From the NCBI RefSeq assembly GCF_003382685.1, contig NZ_QLVG01000001.1, positions 110,011-174,010 of the forward strand: a stretch of DNA of 64,000 nt, given 5' to 3'. Numbering within the stretch: position 1 is the stretch's first letter; every line of letters starts with the position of its first letter. Shown in pieces: positions 7,931 to 14,558 of this stretch. The notes under the pieces were generated by a model, which did no database searches, was not told the origin of the DNA, and saw only the letters and a program-made list of their open reading frames with translations. The DNA comes from Halorussus litoreus. Lineage in GTDB: Archaea > Halobacteriota > Halobacteria > Halobacteriales > Haladaptataceae. Made by a program: the position numbers and the translations under genes.

Positions 7931-7941
7931 TCATACAATAT
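7931..7941. promoter_or_regulatory. Inverted TATTGT site in the leader of the TSUP operon
   Basis: TCATACAATAT reads ATATTGTATGA on the other strand, matching the upstream site AATATTGTATAGT in opposite orientation. Paired sites on both sides of a promoter suggest repression by a dimer or by looping. Confidence 0.45.
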
Positions 7942-7959
7942 CGAACGAGGTGTCGAACG

Positions 7960-8112
7960 ATGTTCGGGATTGAAGACCCGACTGCCATCGTCGACGCACT
8001 ACAGGTCATCGGCATCGTCCTGCTCGAAGCGATCCTCCTGTACGTTGGGTACGGGCTTCTCGAGTGGGTACTCGGCCCGACGCTGGTCGACGCGCTACGG
8101 GGTGAACAGTGA
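7960..8112 (+). CDS. 50-aa single-span membrane peptide (DUF7512-like)
   Basis: Starts ATGTTCGGGATTG and encodes MFGIEDPTAIVDALQ followed by one strong transmembrane helix (VIGIVLLEAILLYVGYGLL) and a short tail. Its TGA overlaps the GTG of the TSUP transporter (GTGA), so the two are translationally coupled. Small proteins of this type recur before TauE/SafE transporters in haloarchaea; the DUF7512 name is a tentative recollection. A role as accessory subunit or stabiliser of the exporter is inferred from the coupling. Confidence 0.75.
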   Translation: MFGIEDPTAIVDALQVIGIVLLEAILLYVGYGLLEWVLGPTLVDALRGEQ

Positions 8113-9140
8113 TCGAACTACTCGGGGTGTCCGGGACGTTGCTCCTGCTGTTCGCCGGATTCGGGGTGCTGATCGGCCTCCTTTTCGGCTTCTTCGGCAT
8201 GGGTGGGTCGTTCCTCGTCACGCCCGCGCTGATGGTGATGGGCTACGAGACCGACGTCGCGGTCGCGTCGGGGTTGGCGTTCGTCTTCGCCACCTCGGTG
8301 ATCGCGACCCTGAAACACCGCGACCTCGGGCAGATCGACTACAAGCTCGGCGTGCTCATGATCGCCGGAACGACCGCCGGTATCGAGGTCGGGAAGATGG
8401 GCCTCCACAGGCTACAGGCGATGGGGCTGGCCGACACCGTGGTCAGCGTCATCTACGTCGCGCTCCTGGGCGGCATCGGCGTGTTCATCACCTACACCGC
8501 AGTCAAAGGCGACGGCGGTGGCGGCATCAGCCACAACGCGGATGCCGACCCCGACGCCGACGACATCCCCGACATCGCCAAGACGATCCAGTCGTACAGC
8601 CTCCCCCCGATGATCACCATCCGCGGGGGCGTCAGCGTATCGCTGTGGATGATCCTGCTGGTCGCGTTCGCGACCGGCCTGCTGTCCGGGTTCCTCGGCG
8701 TCGGCGGCGGCTTCATCCGGATGCCGGCGCTGTTCTACCTCATCGGGGTGCCGGTTCCCATCGCGGTCGGGACCGACCTGTTCGAGATCGTGTTCTCGGG
8801 CGGGATCGGGAGCTTCCTGTACGCCATGGACGGCGCGGTCGACCTGTCGATAGTCGTGCCGCTGCTCGCCGGGAGCGCGGGCGGCGCGCGTCTGGGTGCC
8901 GCGGCGACCAGTCTCGTGGACGAAGACGAGATCAAGGTGTACTTCGGCGTGATGCTCCTGCTCGGTGCGGTCGCCGTCGCCATTCGGAAGATAGGCGAGT
9001 TCAGTGACATTCCTGTCCTCCAGACGGTGTCGCTGGTCGTCATCATCGGTGCCGCGGCGCTGGTGGCCGGTGCGGTCGTCCTGAGTTCCGTGAAGGCGCT
9101 CCGGACCGAACCCGCTCCCGCGACCAGCACCGCCGACTGA
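8109..9140 (+). CDS. TSUP (TauE/SafE) family sulfite/organosulfonate exporter
   Basis: 343 aa with eight or nine hydrophobic segments and two copies of the TSUP glycine motif: GLLFGFFGMGGSFLVTPAL near residue 23 and LLSGFLGVGGGFIRMPAL near residue 197. TSUP carriers export sulfite, sulfoacetate or other sulfur anions, fitting removal of sulfite made by the persulfide dioxygenase-like enzymes. The GTG start is preferred because it overlaps the stop of the 50-aa peptide and the hydrophobic domain starts directly. A polar loop of about 30 residues separates the two halves. Confidence 0.9.
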   Translation: MIELLGVSGTLLLLFAGFGVLIGLLFGFFGMGGSFLVTPALMVMGYETDVAVASGLAFVFATSVIATLKHRDLGQIDYKLGVLMIAGTTAGIEVGKMGLHRLQAMGLADTVVSVIYVALLGGIGVFITYTAVKGDGGGGISHNADADPDADDIPDIAKTIQSYSLPPMITIRGGVSVSLWMILLVAFATGLLSGFLGVGGGFIRMPALFYLIGVPVPIAVGTDLFEIVFSGGIGSFLYAMDGAVDLSIVVPLLAGSAGGARLGAAATSLVDEDEIKVYFGVMLLLGAVAVAIRKIGEFSDIPVLQTVSLVVIIGAAALVAGAVVLSSVKALRTEPAPATSTAD

Positions 9141-9336
9141 CCCCGCTCCGCCGAAGACGGAGCCGGAACCGACCGAAGTTGCGCGGCTTCTTTCGGCTAC
9201 CGTGACGGACTGTTCGGGTCGACAGTCTCACCGAGCGACCGGTCCGGTGACCGACCGGCCGTCGGGACCTGAGAGCCCCGAACTGCTCGCCCCCTCGGAC
9301 ACGTCGAGCGCCCCACCGAACCGTAGCATTGGATAG

Positions 9337-9365
9337 TATTGTACGTTCTACCCAAAACCCTTAAC
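9337..9365 (+). promoter_or_regulatory. Thioredoxin promoter with TATTGTAC site
   Basis: TATTGTACGTTCTACC at 9337-9352 is followed by the TATA-like ACCCTTAAC (9357-9365), 26-34 nt before the thioredoxin ATG at 9391, so the transcript is probably leaderless. The element matches the one at the HTH-regulator promoter (AATTGTACGTATC) in sequence and distance to the TATA box. Confidence 0.55.
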
Positions 9366-9390
9366 TTCCCGTGAGCACTACGTGGGAGTG

Positions 9391-9750
9391 ATGACAGCCG
9401 ATACCGCATCCGACACCGACGCGAAGACGCCGACCGAACCCGTCCACGTCGACGGACGAGCGGACCTCGACGACGTGGTGGCGGACCACGACGTGGTCCT
9501 CACCGACTTCTACGCCGACTGGTGTGGGCCGTGCCAGATGCTGGAGCCCGTCGTCGAGACCCTCGCCGCCGAGACCGACGCCGCCGTCGCGAAGGTCGAC
9601 GTCGACACGAACCAGGGTCTCGCGACCGACTTCGGCGTGCAGGGCGTCCCGACGCTCGTCCTGTTCGCCGACGGCGAACTCGTCGACCGGATGGTCGGAC
9701 TCCAGAGCGAGGAACAGCTCGAAGCGACGATAGCGGAGTACGCAGAGTAA
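9391..9750 (+). CDS. trxA: Thioredoxin
   Basis: 119 aa with the active site WCGPC (Cys45, Cys48) and the conserved cis-Pro in GVPTLVLF. A 25-residue acidic leader precedes the thioredoxin fold. It reduces protein disulfides or persulfides using electrons from the reductase encoded directly downstream (no gap: TAA then GTG). The ATG at 9391 is chosen over a GTG at 9382 because the TATA box CCCTTAAC lies about 27 nt upstream of it. The operator-like TATTGTAC upstream puts it in the sulfur regulon. Confidence 0.93.
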   Translation: MTADTASDTDAKTPTEPVHVDGRADLDDVVADHDVVLTDFYADWCGPCQMLEPVVETLAAETDAAVAKVDVDTNQGLATDFGVQGVPTLVLFADGELVDRMVGLQSEEQLEATIAEYAE

Positions 9751-10887
9751 GTGACTGGGAACACGAACAGGATGACCGGAAATACGACCGAGACGACCGG
9801 GAACAGTACGACCGAGACGACCGACACCGCGCGGGAACTGGTGATCGCGGGCTCGGGCGTGGCCGGACTCTCGGCCGCGGTGTACGCGGCGCGGGGCGAC
9901 CTCGACCCGGTCGTCCTCGAAGGCGACGAGCCGGGCGGCCAGCTCACGCTCACCACCGACGTCGAGAACTACCTTGGCTTCCCCGAGGGAGTCGGCGGCA
10001 TGGAACTCGTCCAGCGCGGCCGCGAACAGGCCGAGCAGTTCGGCGCGGAGTTCCGTCGCGCGACCATCGAGTCGGCCGCCCTCGACGACCGGCCCTTCGA
10101 ACTCTCGCTGTCGAACGGCGAGACGATACGCACGCGGGCGCTCGTGGTCGCGACCGGGGCGAGCGCGCGCTGGGTCGGCGCGGAGAACGAGGACGAGCTG
10201 ATGGGCTACGGCCTCTCGACCTGCGCGACGTGCGACGGCGCGTTCCACCGGGGTGACGACGTGCTCGTGGTCGGCGGCGGCGATTCCGCGATGGAGGAGG
10301 CGCTGTTCCTCGCGCGCTTCGCCGAGTCGGTCACGGTCGTCCACCGCCGCGACGAACTGCGGGCCTCGGAGATCCTGGCCCAGCGCGCGCTCGACCACGA
10401 GGACGTCGAGATCCGCTGGAACTCGGAGCTGGTCGAGCTTCACGGTTCCCAGGAGGAGGGCCTCACCGGCGCGAAACTCGTCTCCCATCCGGACGGCTAT
10501 CCGGCCGAGAAGTACGAGAAGTGCGACGACGGGAAGTACGACGACGAAGACGGGGCGGGCGAGGACGGAGAGAACGCCGAGGTCGAAGACGCCGAAGCTG
10601 CGGACCTCGAAGTCGAGGACGTCGAGGCGGGCGGCGTGTTTTACGCCGTCGGTCACGTCCCGAACACGGCGTTCCTCCGGGAGACGCCCGTCGAACTCGA
10701 CGCGGACGGCCACGTCGAGACTCGCGACGACACGGCGACGACCGTCGACGGCGTGTTCGCGGCGGGCGACGTGATGGACCCCCGCTATCGGCAGGCGATC
10801 ACCGCCGCCGGGACGGGGAGTATGGCCGCGCTCGACGCCGAGGAGTGGCTCGACGTCCAGCAGTTGGAAGCCGTCGCCGTCCAGTAG
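9751..10887 (+). CDS. trxB: Thioredoxin reductase (FAD/NADPH dithiol flavoprotein)
   Basis: 378 aa. An FAD-binding GSGVAGLSAAVYAARG motif follows a 28-residue Thr/Asn-rich leader of imperfect MTGNT repeats. The redox pair is C158-A-T-C161, the NADPH motif is GGGDSAMEEALFLARF with HRRDELRAS, and the second FAD motif is FAAGDVMD. It reduces the thioredoxin encoded immediately upstream. An acidic insertion of about 40 residues (around 250-290, rich in DDE and VEDAEA repeats) interrupts the NADPH domain; typical bacterial TrxB is about 320 residues. The GTG at 9751 abuts the trx stop; an in-frame ATG at 9772 is a plausible alternative. Confidence 0.9.
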   Translation: MTGNTNRMTGNTTETTGNSTTETTDTARELVIAGSGVAGLSAAVYAARGDLDPVVLEGDEPGGQLTLTTDVENYLGFPEGVGGMELVQRGREQAEQFGAEFRRATIESAALDDRPFELSLSNGETIRTRALVVATGASARWVGAENEDELMGYGLSTCATCDGAFHRGDDVLVVGGGDSAMEEALFLARFAESVTVVHRRDELRASEILAQRALDHEDVEIRWNSELVELHGSQEEGLTGAKLVSHPDGYPAEKYEKCDDGKYDDEDGAGEDGENAEVEDAEAADLEVEDVEAGGVFYAVGHVPNTAFLRETPVELDADGHVETRDDTATTVDGVFAAGDVMDPRYRQAITAAGTGSMAALDAEEWLDVQQLEAVAVQ

Positions 10888-10950
10888 TCTTGTACGCGCA
10901 ACTTCCCCTCGTATCTGTCACTGGCTCCGGAGGCGGGATTTCCGTGGCCA

Positions 10951-10980
10951 GAATTGTACGTATCACACAACCCTTTTGGC
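10951..10980 (+). promoter_or_regulatory. Promoter of the HTH regulator gene with TTGT-N9-ACAA site
   Basis: GAATTGTACGTATCACACAA (10951-10970) contains TTGT and ACAA nine bases apart and is followed by the TATA-like CCCTTTTGG (10971-10979), 24-32 nt before the ATG at 11003. The element overlaps the expected TFB/BRE region, so a bound factor could block or recruit the basal machinery. If the regulator binds here it is autoregulated. Confidence 0.5.
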
Positions 10981-11002
10981 ACCGCGACCGCTACACGTAG
11001 AC

Positions 11003-11404
11003 ATGAGCAACTCGATGGCCGAGTACCTCCAGCAGGACATGGAGTGCGAAGGACTGTTGGAGTGTTTCCACGGACTCAAGCAGCTCGACAGGGAGTGTTT
11101 CAAATCGCTCGTCGAGAACGAAGAACCGCTGACGATCGACGAACTCGCCGAGCGCGTCGACCGTGAGCGCTCGACCGCCTACCGGTCGGTCCAGCGACTG
11201 CTTCAGGCGGGCTTCATCCAGAAAGAGCAGGTGAACTACGACCAGGGCGGCTACTACCACGTCTACCGGCCGACCGACCCCGAGAAGGCGGCCAACGACA
11301 TGCAGCGGATGCTCAACGACTGGTACGCCAAGATGGGCCAGCTCATCCAGGAGTTCGAGGACAAGTACGGCGCGGTCGAGGAGAGCGCGCCGGCCCAAGA
11401 CTGA
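11003..11404 (+). CDS. TrmB/MarR-like winged-helix regulator with N-terminal cysteines
   Basis: 133 aa. The N-terminus carries Cys15, Cys21 and Cys32. A helix-turn-helix (about residues 45-75, LTIDELAERVDRERSTAYRS) is followed by a wing (QVNYDQGGYYHVYRPTD) and a C-terminal helix suited to dimerisation. It closes the sulfur/redox island and is transcribed from its own promoter carrying the island motif. Thiol-switch regulators of bacterial sulfide/persulfide operons (CstR, SqrR, BigR) also use cysteine pairs, but belong to other families. I infer that this protein senses sulfane sulfur or redox stress through its cysteines and binds the TATTGT-type sites. The function is not shown by sequence alone. 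Confidence 0.75.
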   Translation: MSNSMAEYLQQDMECEGLLECFHGLKQLDRECFKSLVENEEPLTIDELAERVDRERSTAYRSVQRLLQAGFIQKEQVNYDQGGYYHVYRPTDPEKAANDMQRMLNDWYAKMGQLIQEFEDKYGAVEESAPAQD

Positions 11405-11429
11405 GCCGGCAGCGTTCCGAGGCGTCCGA

Positions 11430-11713
11430 CCCGATCTCCCGATTCTGGGCTGGTTCCTCGTGGCGGTGGTCTTCCTCGTTCTCAGCTATTATCCCGCCAT
11501 CACGGGCTGGATACCGCGTTCCTCGTCTCGGCGATAGCCGGCACGCCCATCTCGTTGGAGGGGTTCACCGTGACGTACGCACCGTTCGCTCGTTCGCCGT
11601 CTCGCTCGCCGTCGTCGGTGCTGTCCTCTCGATCGGGGTGCGCGAAGGCATCGAACGGCTGACCACCGTTCTCATGCCGCTCGTGTTCGCCATTTTGATC
11701 GCGATGGCGGCGT
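11430..11713 (+). pseudogene. NSS-type sodium:neurotransmitter symporter remnant
   Basis: Two short stretches resemble NSS/SNF transporters: ILGWFLVAVVFLVLSYYP (11442 onward, matching the region before the conserved GW of helix 3) and GIERLTTVLMPLVFAILIAM (about 11647-11710, matching the conserved MPLLF helix). They are in different frames, separated by stops and deletions; most of the roughly 450-residue protein is gone. The second piece runs in frame straight into MobA-like sequence. Confidence 0.6.
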
Positions 11714-11884
11714 TCTCGACGCGGTTCGGCGACTGCGACAAGGCGCTCGCCCAGCTCGGGGGCGAGCCGATGCTCCGCCGCGTGGTCGACCGCGTCGGCG
11801 AGGCGACCGGCGAGTTCGCGCTCGACGAGGTTCCGGACCGGCGACCGCTCGGTGGTCTCCACGCCGGCCTCGAAGCCGTCCCTC
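11714..11884 (+). pseudogene. MobA-like molybdopterin guanylyltransferase fragment
   Basis: STRFGDCDKALAQLGGEPM with RRVVDRVGE, followed by FALDEVPDRRPLGGLHAGL, matches the nucleotide-binding start and the DxVPDxGPLxG region of MobA. The roughly 30 residues between them are deleted and nothing of the rest remains. It is fused in frame to the preceding NSS remnant at about 11713, without a start codon of its own. A scar of a deletion that joined two genes is the simplest reading. Confidence 0.6.
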
Positions 11885-11983
11885 GTCGTTCTCTACTTCG
11901 CGTATCTGAGCGGACGGCCTCGTCTTTACGACGACGTAGTTAGGTTCGGTTGGAAGCACTGCGAGCTGACTGGCCCGTCACAC

Positions 11984-14146
11984 TCATCCGCCCAATCCGG
12001 ACACCTCGAATCGGGCTCCGCCGGACTCGCTCTCGATGACTTCGACTCGACCGCCGTGAGCCTCCACGACCTGTTCGACGATGTTCAGACCGAGCCCAGT
12101 TCCATTCGAGGACGTGGAGTGTCCGACCTCGAACACGGCTTCGCGCTCGTCGACCGGGATGCCGGGGCCGTCGTCGGCGACGAAGAATCCGGACGCGGTC
12201 GCGCCGACCGTGACCGTTACGTCCGCGCCGACGTGCTCGACGGCGTTACGGAAGAGGTTCTCGAACAGCTGCTGGAGGAGTTCGCGGTCCCCCTCGACGG
12301 TTCCCTCGGGGTCCACGACGAGCGTCGCCGCCGCAGTGTCGACGGTCGTCCAGCAGCTCCGGGCCAGCTCCCCGAGGTCCACGCGTTCGAGCTCCATCGC
12401 ACTCGTCCCGTCCTGAGCGAGGGTGAGCAGGTCCTCGATGAGAGCGTCCATGCGGTCGAGCGCGCCCTCTATGGCGGCGGCGTGTTCGCTGTCGCACTCC
12501 TCGGAGAGGAGGTCGAGTCGGCCCTGTGCGACCTGTAGCGGGTTTCTGAGGTCGTGGCTCACGACGCTCGTGAATCGGTCGAGCCGCTCGTTCTGTCGGA
12601 TCAGTTCCCGCTCTCTTGTCTTCTGATCGCTGACGTCGCGCGCCATCGCGACGAATCGCTCGATGCCGTCCAGGTCGACGCGGATGAGGTGGATCTCCAC
12701 GGGGAAGGTACTCCCGTCCTCGCGTTCGAATTCGCCTTCGAATCGCCGCGGCGCGTTGGTCGGGAGGTCCGCCCAGAACGACCGAGCCGACTCCGGGTCG
12801 ACGGTCACGTCGATGTCCCAGACGGCGTTTCCGAGGAGCTCGGACTCCGAGTACCCCAGTTCCTCGCAGATGCGTCTGTTGATGTCACGGATCCTCCCGT
12901 CGGCGTCGTGGGTCAGCAGCATGTCCGGGGAGTGGTCGAACAGGGCTTCGAGCCGGGCCGTGTTCGCGCGCAACCGCTCCTGATACGCGTGTCGCTCGGT
13001 CACGTCGTCCTGGAAGCCGACGAAGAACTCGACGCCGCCGTCTTCGTCGAATATCGGGGCGATGCGGACGCGGTTCCAGAACTCCGTCCCGTCCGCGCGG
13101 TAGTTCCGCAGTTCGACCGTCGCCGGCTCCCGTTCGTCGACTGCCGTCCGCAGTTCCCGGACCGCCTCCTCGCTCGTGTTCTCCCCCTGGAGGAGTCGGC
13201 AGTTCCGTCCGACGACGGCCGACCGCTCGTAGCCCGTGATGTCGACGAACTTGTCGTTCGCGTACACGATGGGATTGTCGTCCGCGTTCGGGTCAGTGAG
13301 AACGATGCCTATCGGCGCTTCGTCCATCGCTCGCTCTCTGGTCGACAGTTCCCGCGACAGCTCCGCGCTGTCGTCCGGAGGCGAGAGCGTACAGATCAGC
13401 GACCCGTCGTCGGTGGCAGTTACCGTGTGGTCGAGCGCGATAGAACTCCCGCCCTTCCGAACGAACGACGTCCGGCCTCGCCACCGGTCCTTCCGGGCTT
13501 GGGGGAGCAACGCGTCGTAAACCTCGTCGATATCCTCGTCGGCGTAGAACGTCTCCCAGTGAGCGCCCACGAGTTCCTCGCGCTCGTACCCGAGCAGGTC
13601 GGCGTACGCGGAGTTGAGGTACTGGATGTGGCCCGCTTCGTCGAGGATGCTGACGCCGTCCGGTGCGGTCTCTATCGCTTTCAGAGCGCAGTTCGCGTCC
13701 CGTTTCGCCCAGTAGTGCCCGACCACGTTCTGGATCCGGTTCGCGAGGACGTGATACTGGTCGGTACCGCCTCCTTTCTGCAGGTAGTCCGTGACGCCGG
13801 CGCTGATGGCTTCGCTCGCGATCTCCTCGCTGCCCTTCCCCGTGTACAGGATGAACGGCATGTTGGGATTCTCCGAACGGATCTCCGCGAGGAGTTCCAG
13901 TCCGTTCAAATCCGGCACGTCGTAGTCGCTGACCACGCAGTCGAACGTCGTCGAGCCGTCCGTGATGGCTGCGAGTGCAGCGCGGGAATCCGTCTCGACG
14001 TGGACCTCGAACGTCTCGTGGCGGCGTTCGAGGAACGTCTTTACCAGTTCGGCGAACCCTGGGTCGTCCTCGACGTGGAGTATCCGGACGGTTCTCGACT
14101 CGGCCAGAAGGGGGTGGTCCGGGTCACGGTCGGAGGTCGTCGTCAT
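11984..14146 (-). CDS. Hybrid sensor histidine kinase with LOV-type PAS domain
   Basis: 720 aa. In order: receiver domain (about 20-140, phospho-acceptor Asp74 in SDYDVPDLNG), PAS (about 155-255), LOV-like PAS (about 275-390), PAS (about 395-510), HisKA with His531 in VSHDLRNPLQVAQG, and HATPase (N, G1, G2 boxes, ending GTGLGLNIVEQ). The second PAS has GRNCRLLQG with Cys316, plus Asn348, Asn358 and Gln379 (FVGFQDD), the residues that bind FMN and form the photoadduct in LOV domains. No membrane span is seen, so it is probably soluble. It overlaps a short upstream reading frame by ATGA. Blue-light or redox sensing is inferred; the output partner is unknown. Confidence 0.9.
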   Translation of the reverse strand: MTTTSDRDPDHPLLAESRTVRILHVEDDPGFAELVKTFLERRHETFEVHVETDSRAALAAITDGSTTFDCVVSDYDVPDLNGLELLAEIRSENPNMPFILYTGKGSEEIASEAISAGVTDYLQKGGGTDQYHVLANRIQNVVGHYWAKRDANCALKAIETAPDGVSILDEAGHIQYLNSAYADLLGYEREELVGAHWETFYADEDIDEVYDALLPQARKDRWRGRTSFVRKGGSSIALDHTVTATDDGSLICTLSPPDDSAELSRELSTRERAMDEAPIGIVLTDPNADDNPIVYANDKFVDITGYERSAVVGRNCRLLQGENTSEEAVRELRTAVDEREPATVELRNYRADGTEFWNRVRIAPIFDEDGGVEFFVGFQDDVTERHAYQERLRANTARLEALFDHSPDMLLTHDADGRIRDINRRICEELGYSESELLGNAVWDIDVTVDPESARSFWADLPTNAPRRFEGEFEREDGSTFPVEIHLIRVDLDGIERFVAMARDVSDQKTRERELIRQNERLDRFTSVVSHDLRNPLQVAQGRLDLLSEECDSEHAAAIEGALDRMDALIEDLLTLAQDGTSAMELERVDLGELARSCWTTVDTAAATLVVDPEGTVEGDRELLQQLFENLFRNAVEHVGADVTVTVGATASGFFVADDGPGIPVDEREAVFEVGHSTSSNGTGLGLNIVEQVVEAHGGRVEVIESESGGARFEVSGLGG

Positions 14147-14364
14147 CGTGACGCCGCGCGCTCGGCGGTGGCGGTCAGCCTACGTTCGTCGGCGGACGAG
14201 TCGTCCTCGCAGTCGAATTCGCGAGTCGGTTCGGTCGGGGCGGTCGGTCCGGGGGTCGACGCTGATCGGCGGACAGCAGTGGGTACCGTGACTCGAACGA
14301 GGGTATCCTGTCGGCGAGCATCCGTGGCCCAAGACGGGCAGTCCCTCGCGGAGGACATCGTCAT
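14143..14364 (-). CDS. Possible 73-aa small protein translationally coupled to the LOV kinase
   Basis: Begins MTMSSARDCPSWATDARR, is moderately polar, and resembles no family I know. Two signals support it: a TATA-like TTTATAAC (14388-14395, minus strand) lies 27 nt before its ATG at 14364, and its TGA overlaps the kinase ATG as ATGA. No promoter-like sequence is seen directly before the kinase, so the shared transcript probably starts at this ATG. It could be a leader peptide or simply translated upstream sequence. Confidence 0.4.
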   Translation of the reverse strand: MTMSSARDCPSWATDARRQDTLVRVTVPTAVRRSASTPGPTAPTEPTREFDCEDDSSADERRLTATAERAASR

Positions 14365-14558
14365 GGCTACAGGGTCGTGTAGCTACTGTTATAAACCATA
14401 TTATCGAGAAATAATGAATACGATTTGAAATAAATGTGGGATTCGTGGAATTACTGCGGGCCGCTCGGTCGGCCCGCCAGTAACGGCCGTTCTCCTCGCG
14501 CCGCGAAATGGTGTAATTATAACAATACTTTTGATGGTTCGACGTAAAACCAGCAAAA
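14365..14558. other. Divergent intergenic region between two histidine kinase units
   Basis: AT-rich relative to the surroundings. It holds a TATA-like box for the minus-strand small protein/kinase unit (14388-14395) and one for the plus-strand kinase (ACTTTTGATGG, about 14526-14536). A single GTATTGTTATAA-like stretch (minus strand, near 14515-14526) resembles the sulfur-island motif only at its first six bases. No gene is seen. Confidence 0.5.

Larger units (their letters stand above)
7487..7959. other. Intergenic region with operator-like sites
   Basis: No convincing gene is seen in these 473 bases. The region contains three TATTGT-type elements (7624-7636, 7859-7870, 7931-7941) and a TATA-like CCGTTAAAT near 7882-7890 that should drive the 50-aa peptide and TSUP transporter operon. 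The first part, up to about 7620, shows no recognisable structure. Confidence 0.6.

Noticed and set aside
12554..14428. Long open frame on the plus strand opposite the LOV kinase (over 600 codons)
   Set aside because: It mirrors the kinase in the antisense frame created by GC-rich third positions; its product is Arg/Val/Asp-rich without domains.
14515..14526. GTATTGTTATAA as another copy of the sulfur-island operator
   Set aside because: Only the first six bases match, it has no symmetry, and the downstream gene is a histidine kinase; AT-rich promoter sequence explains it.
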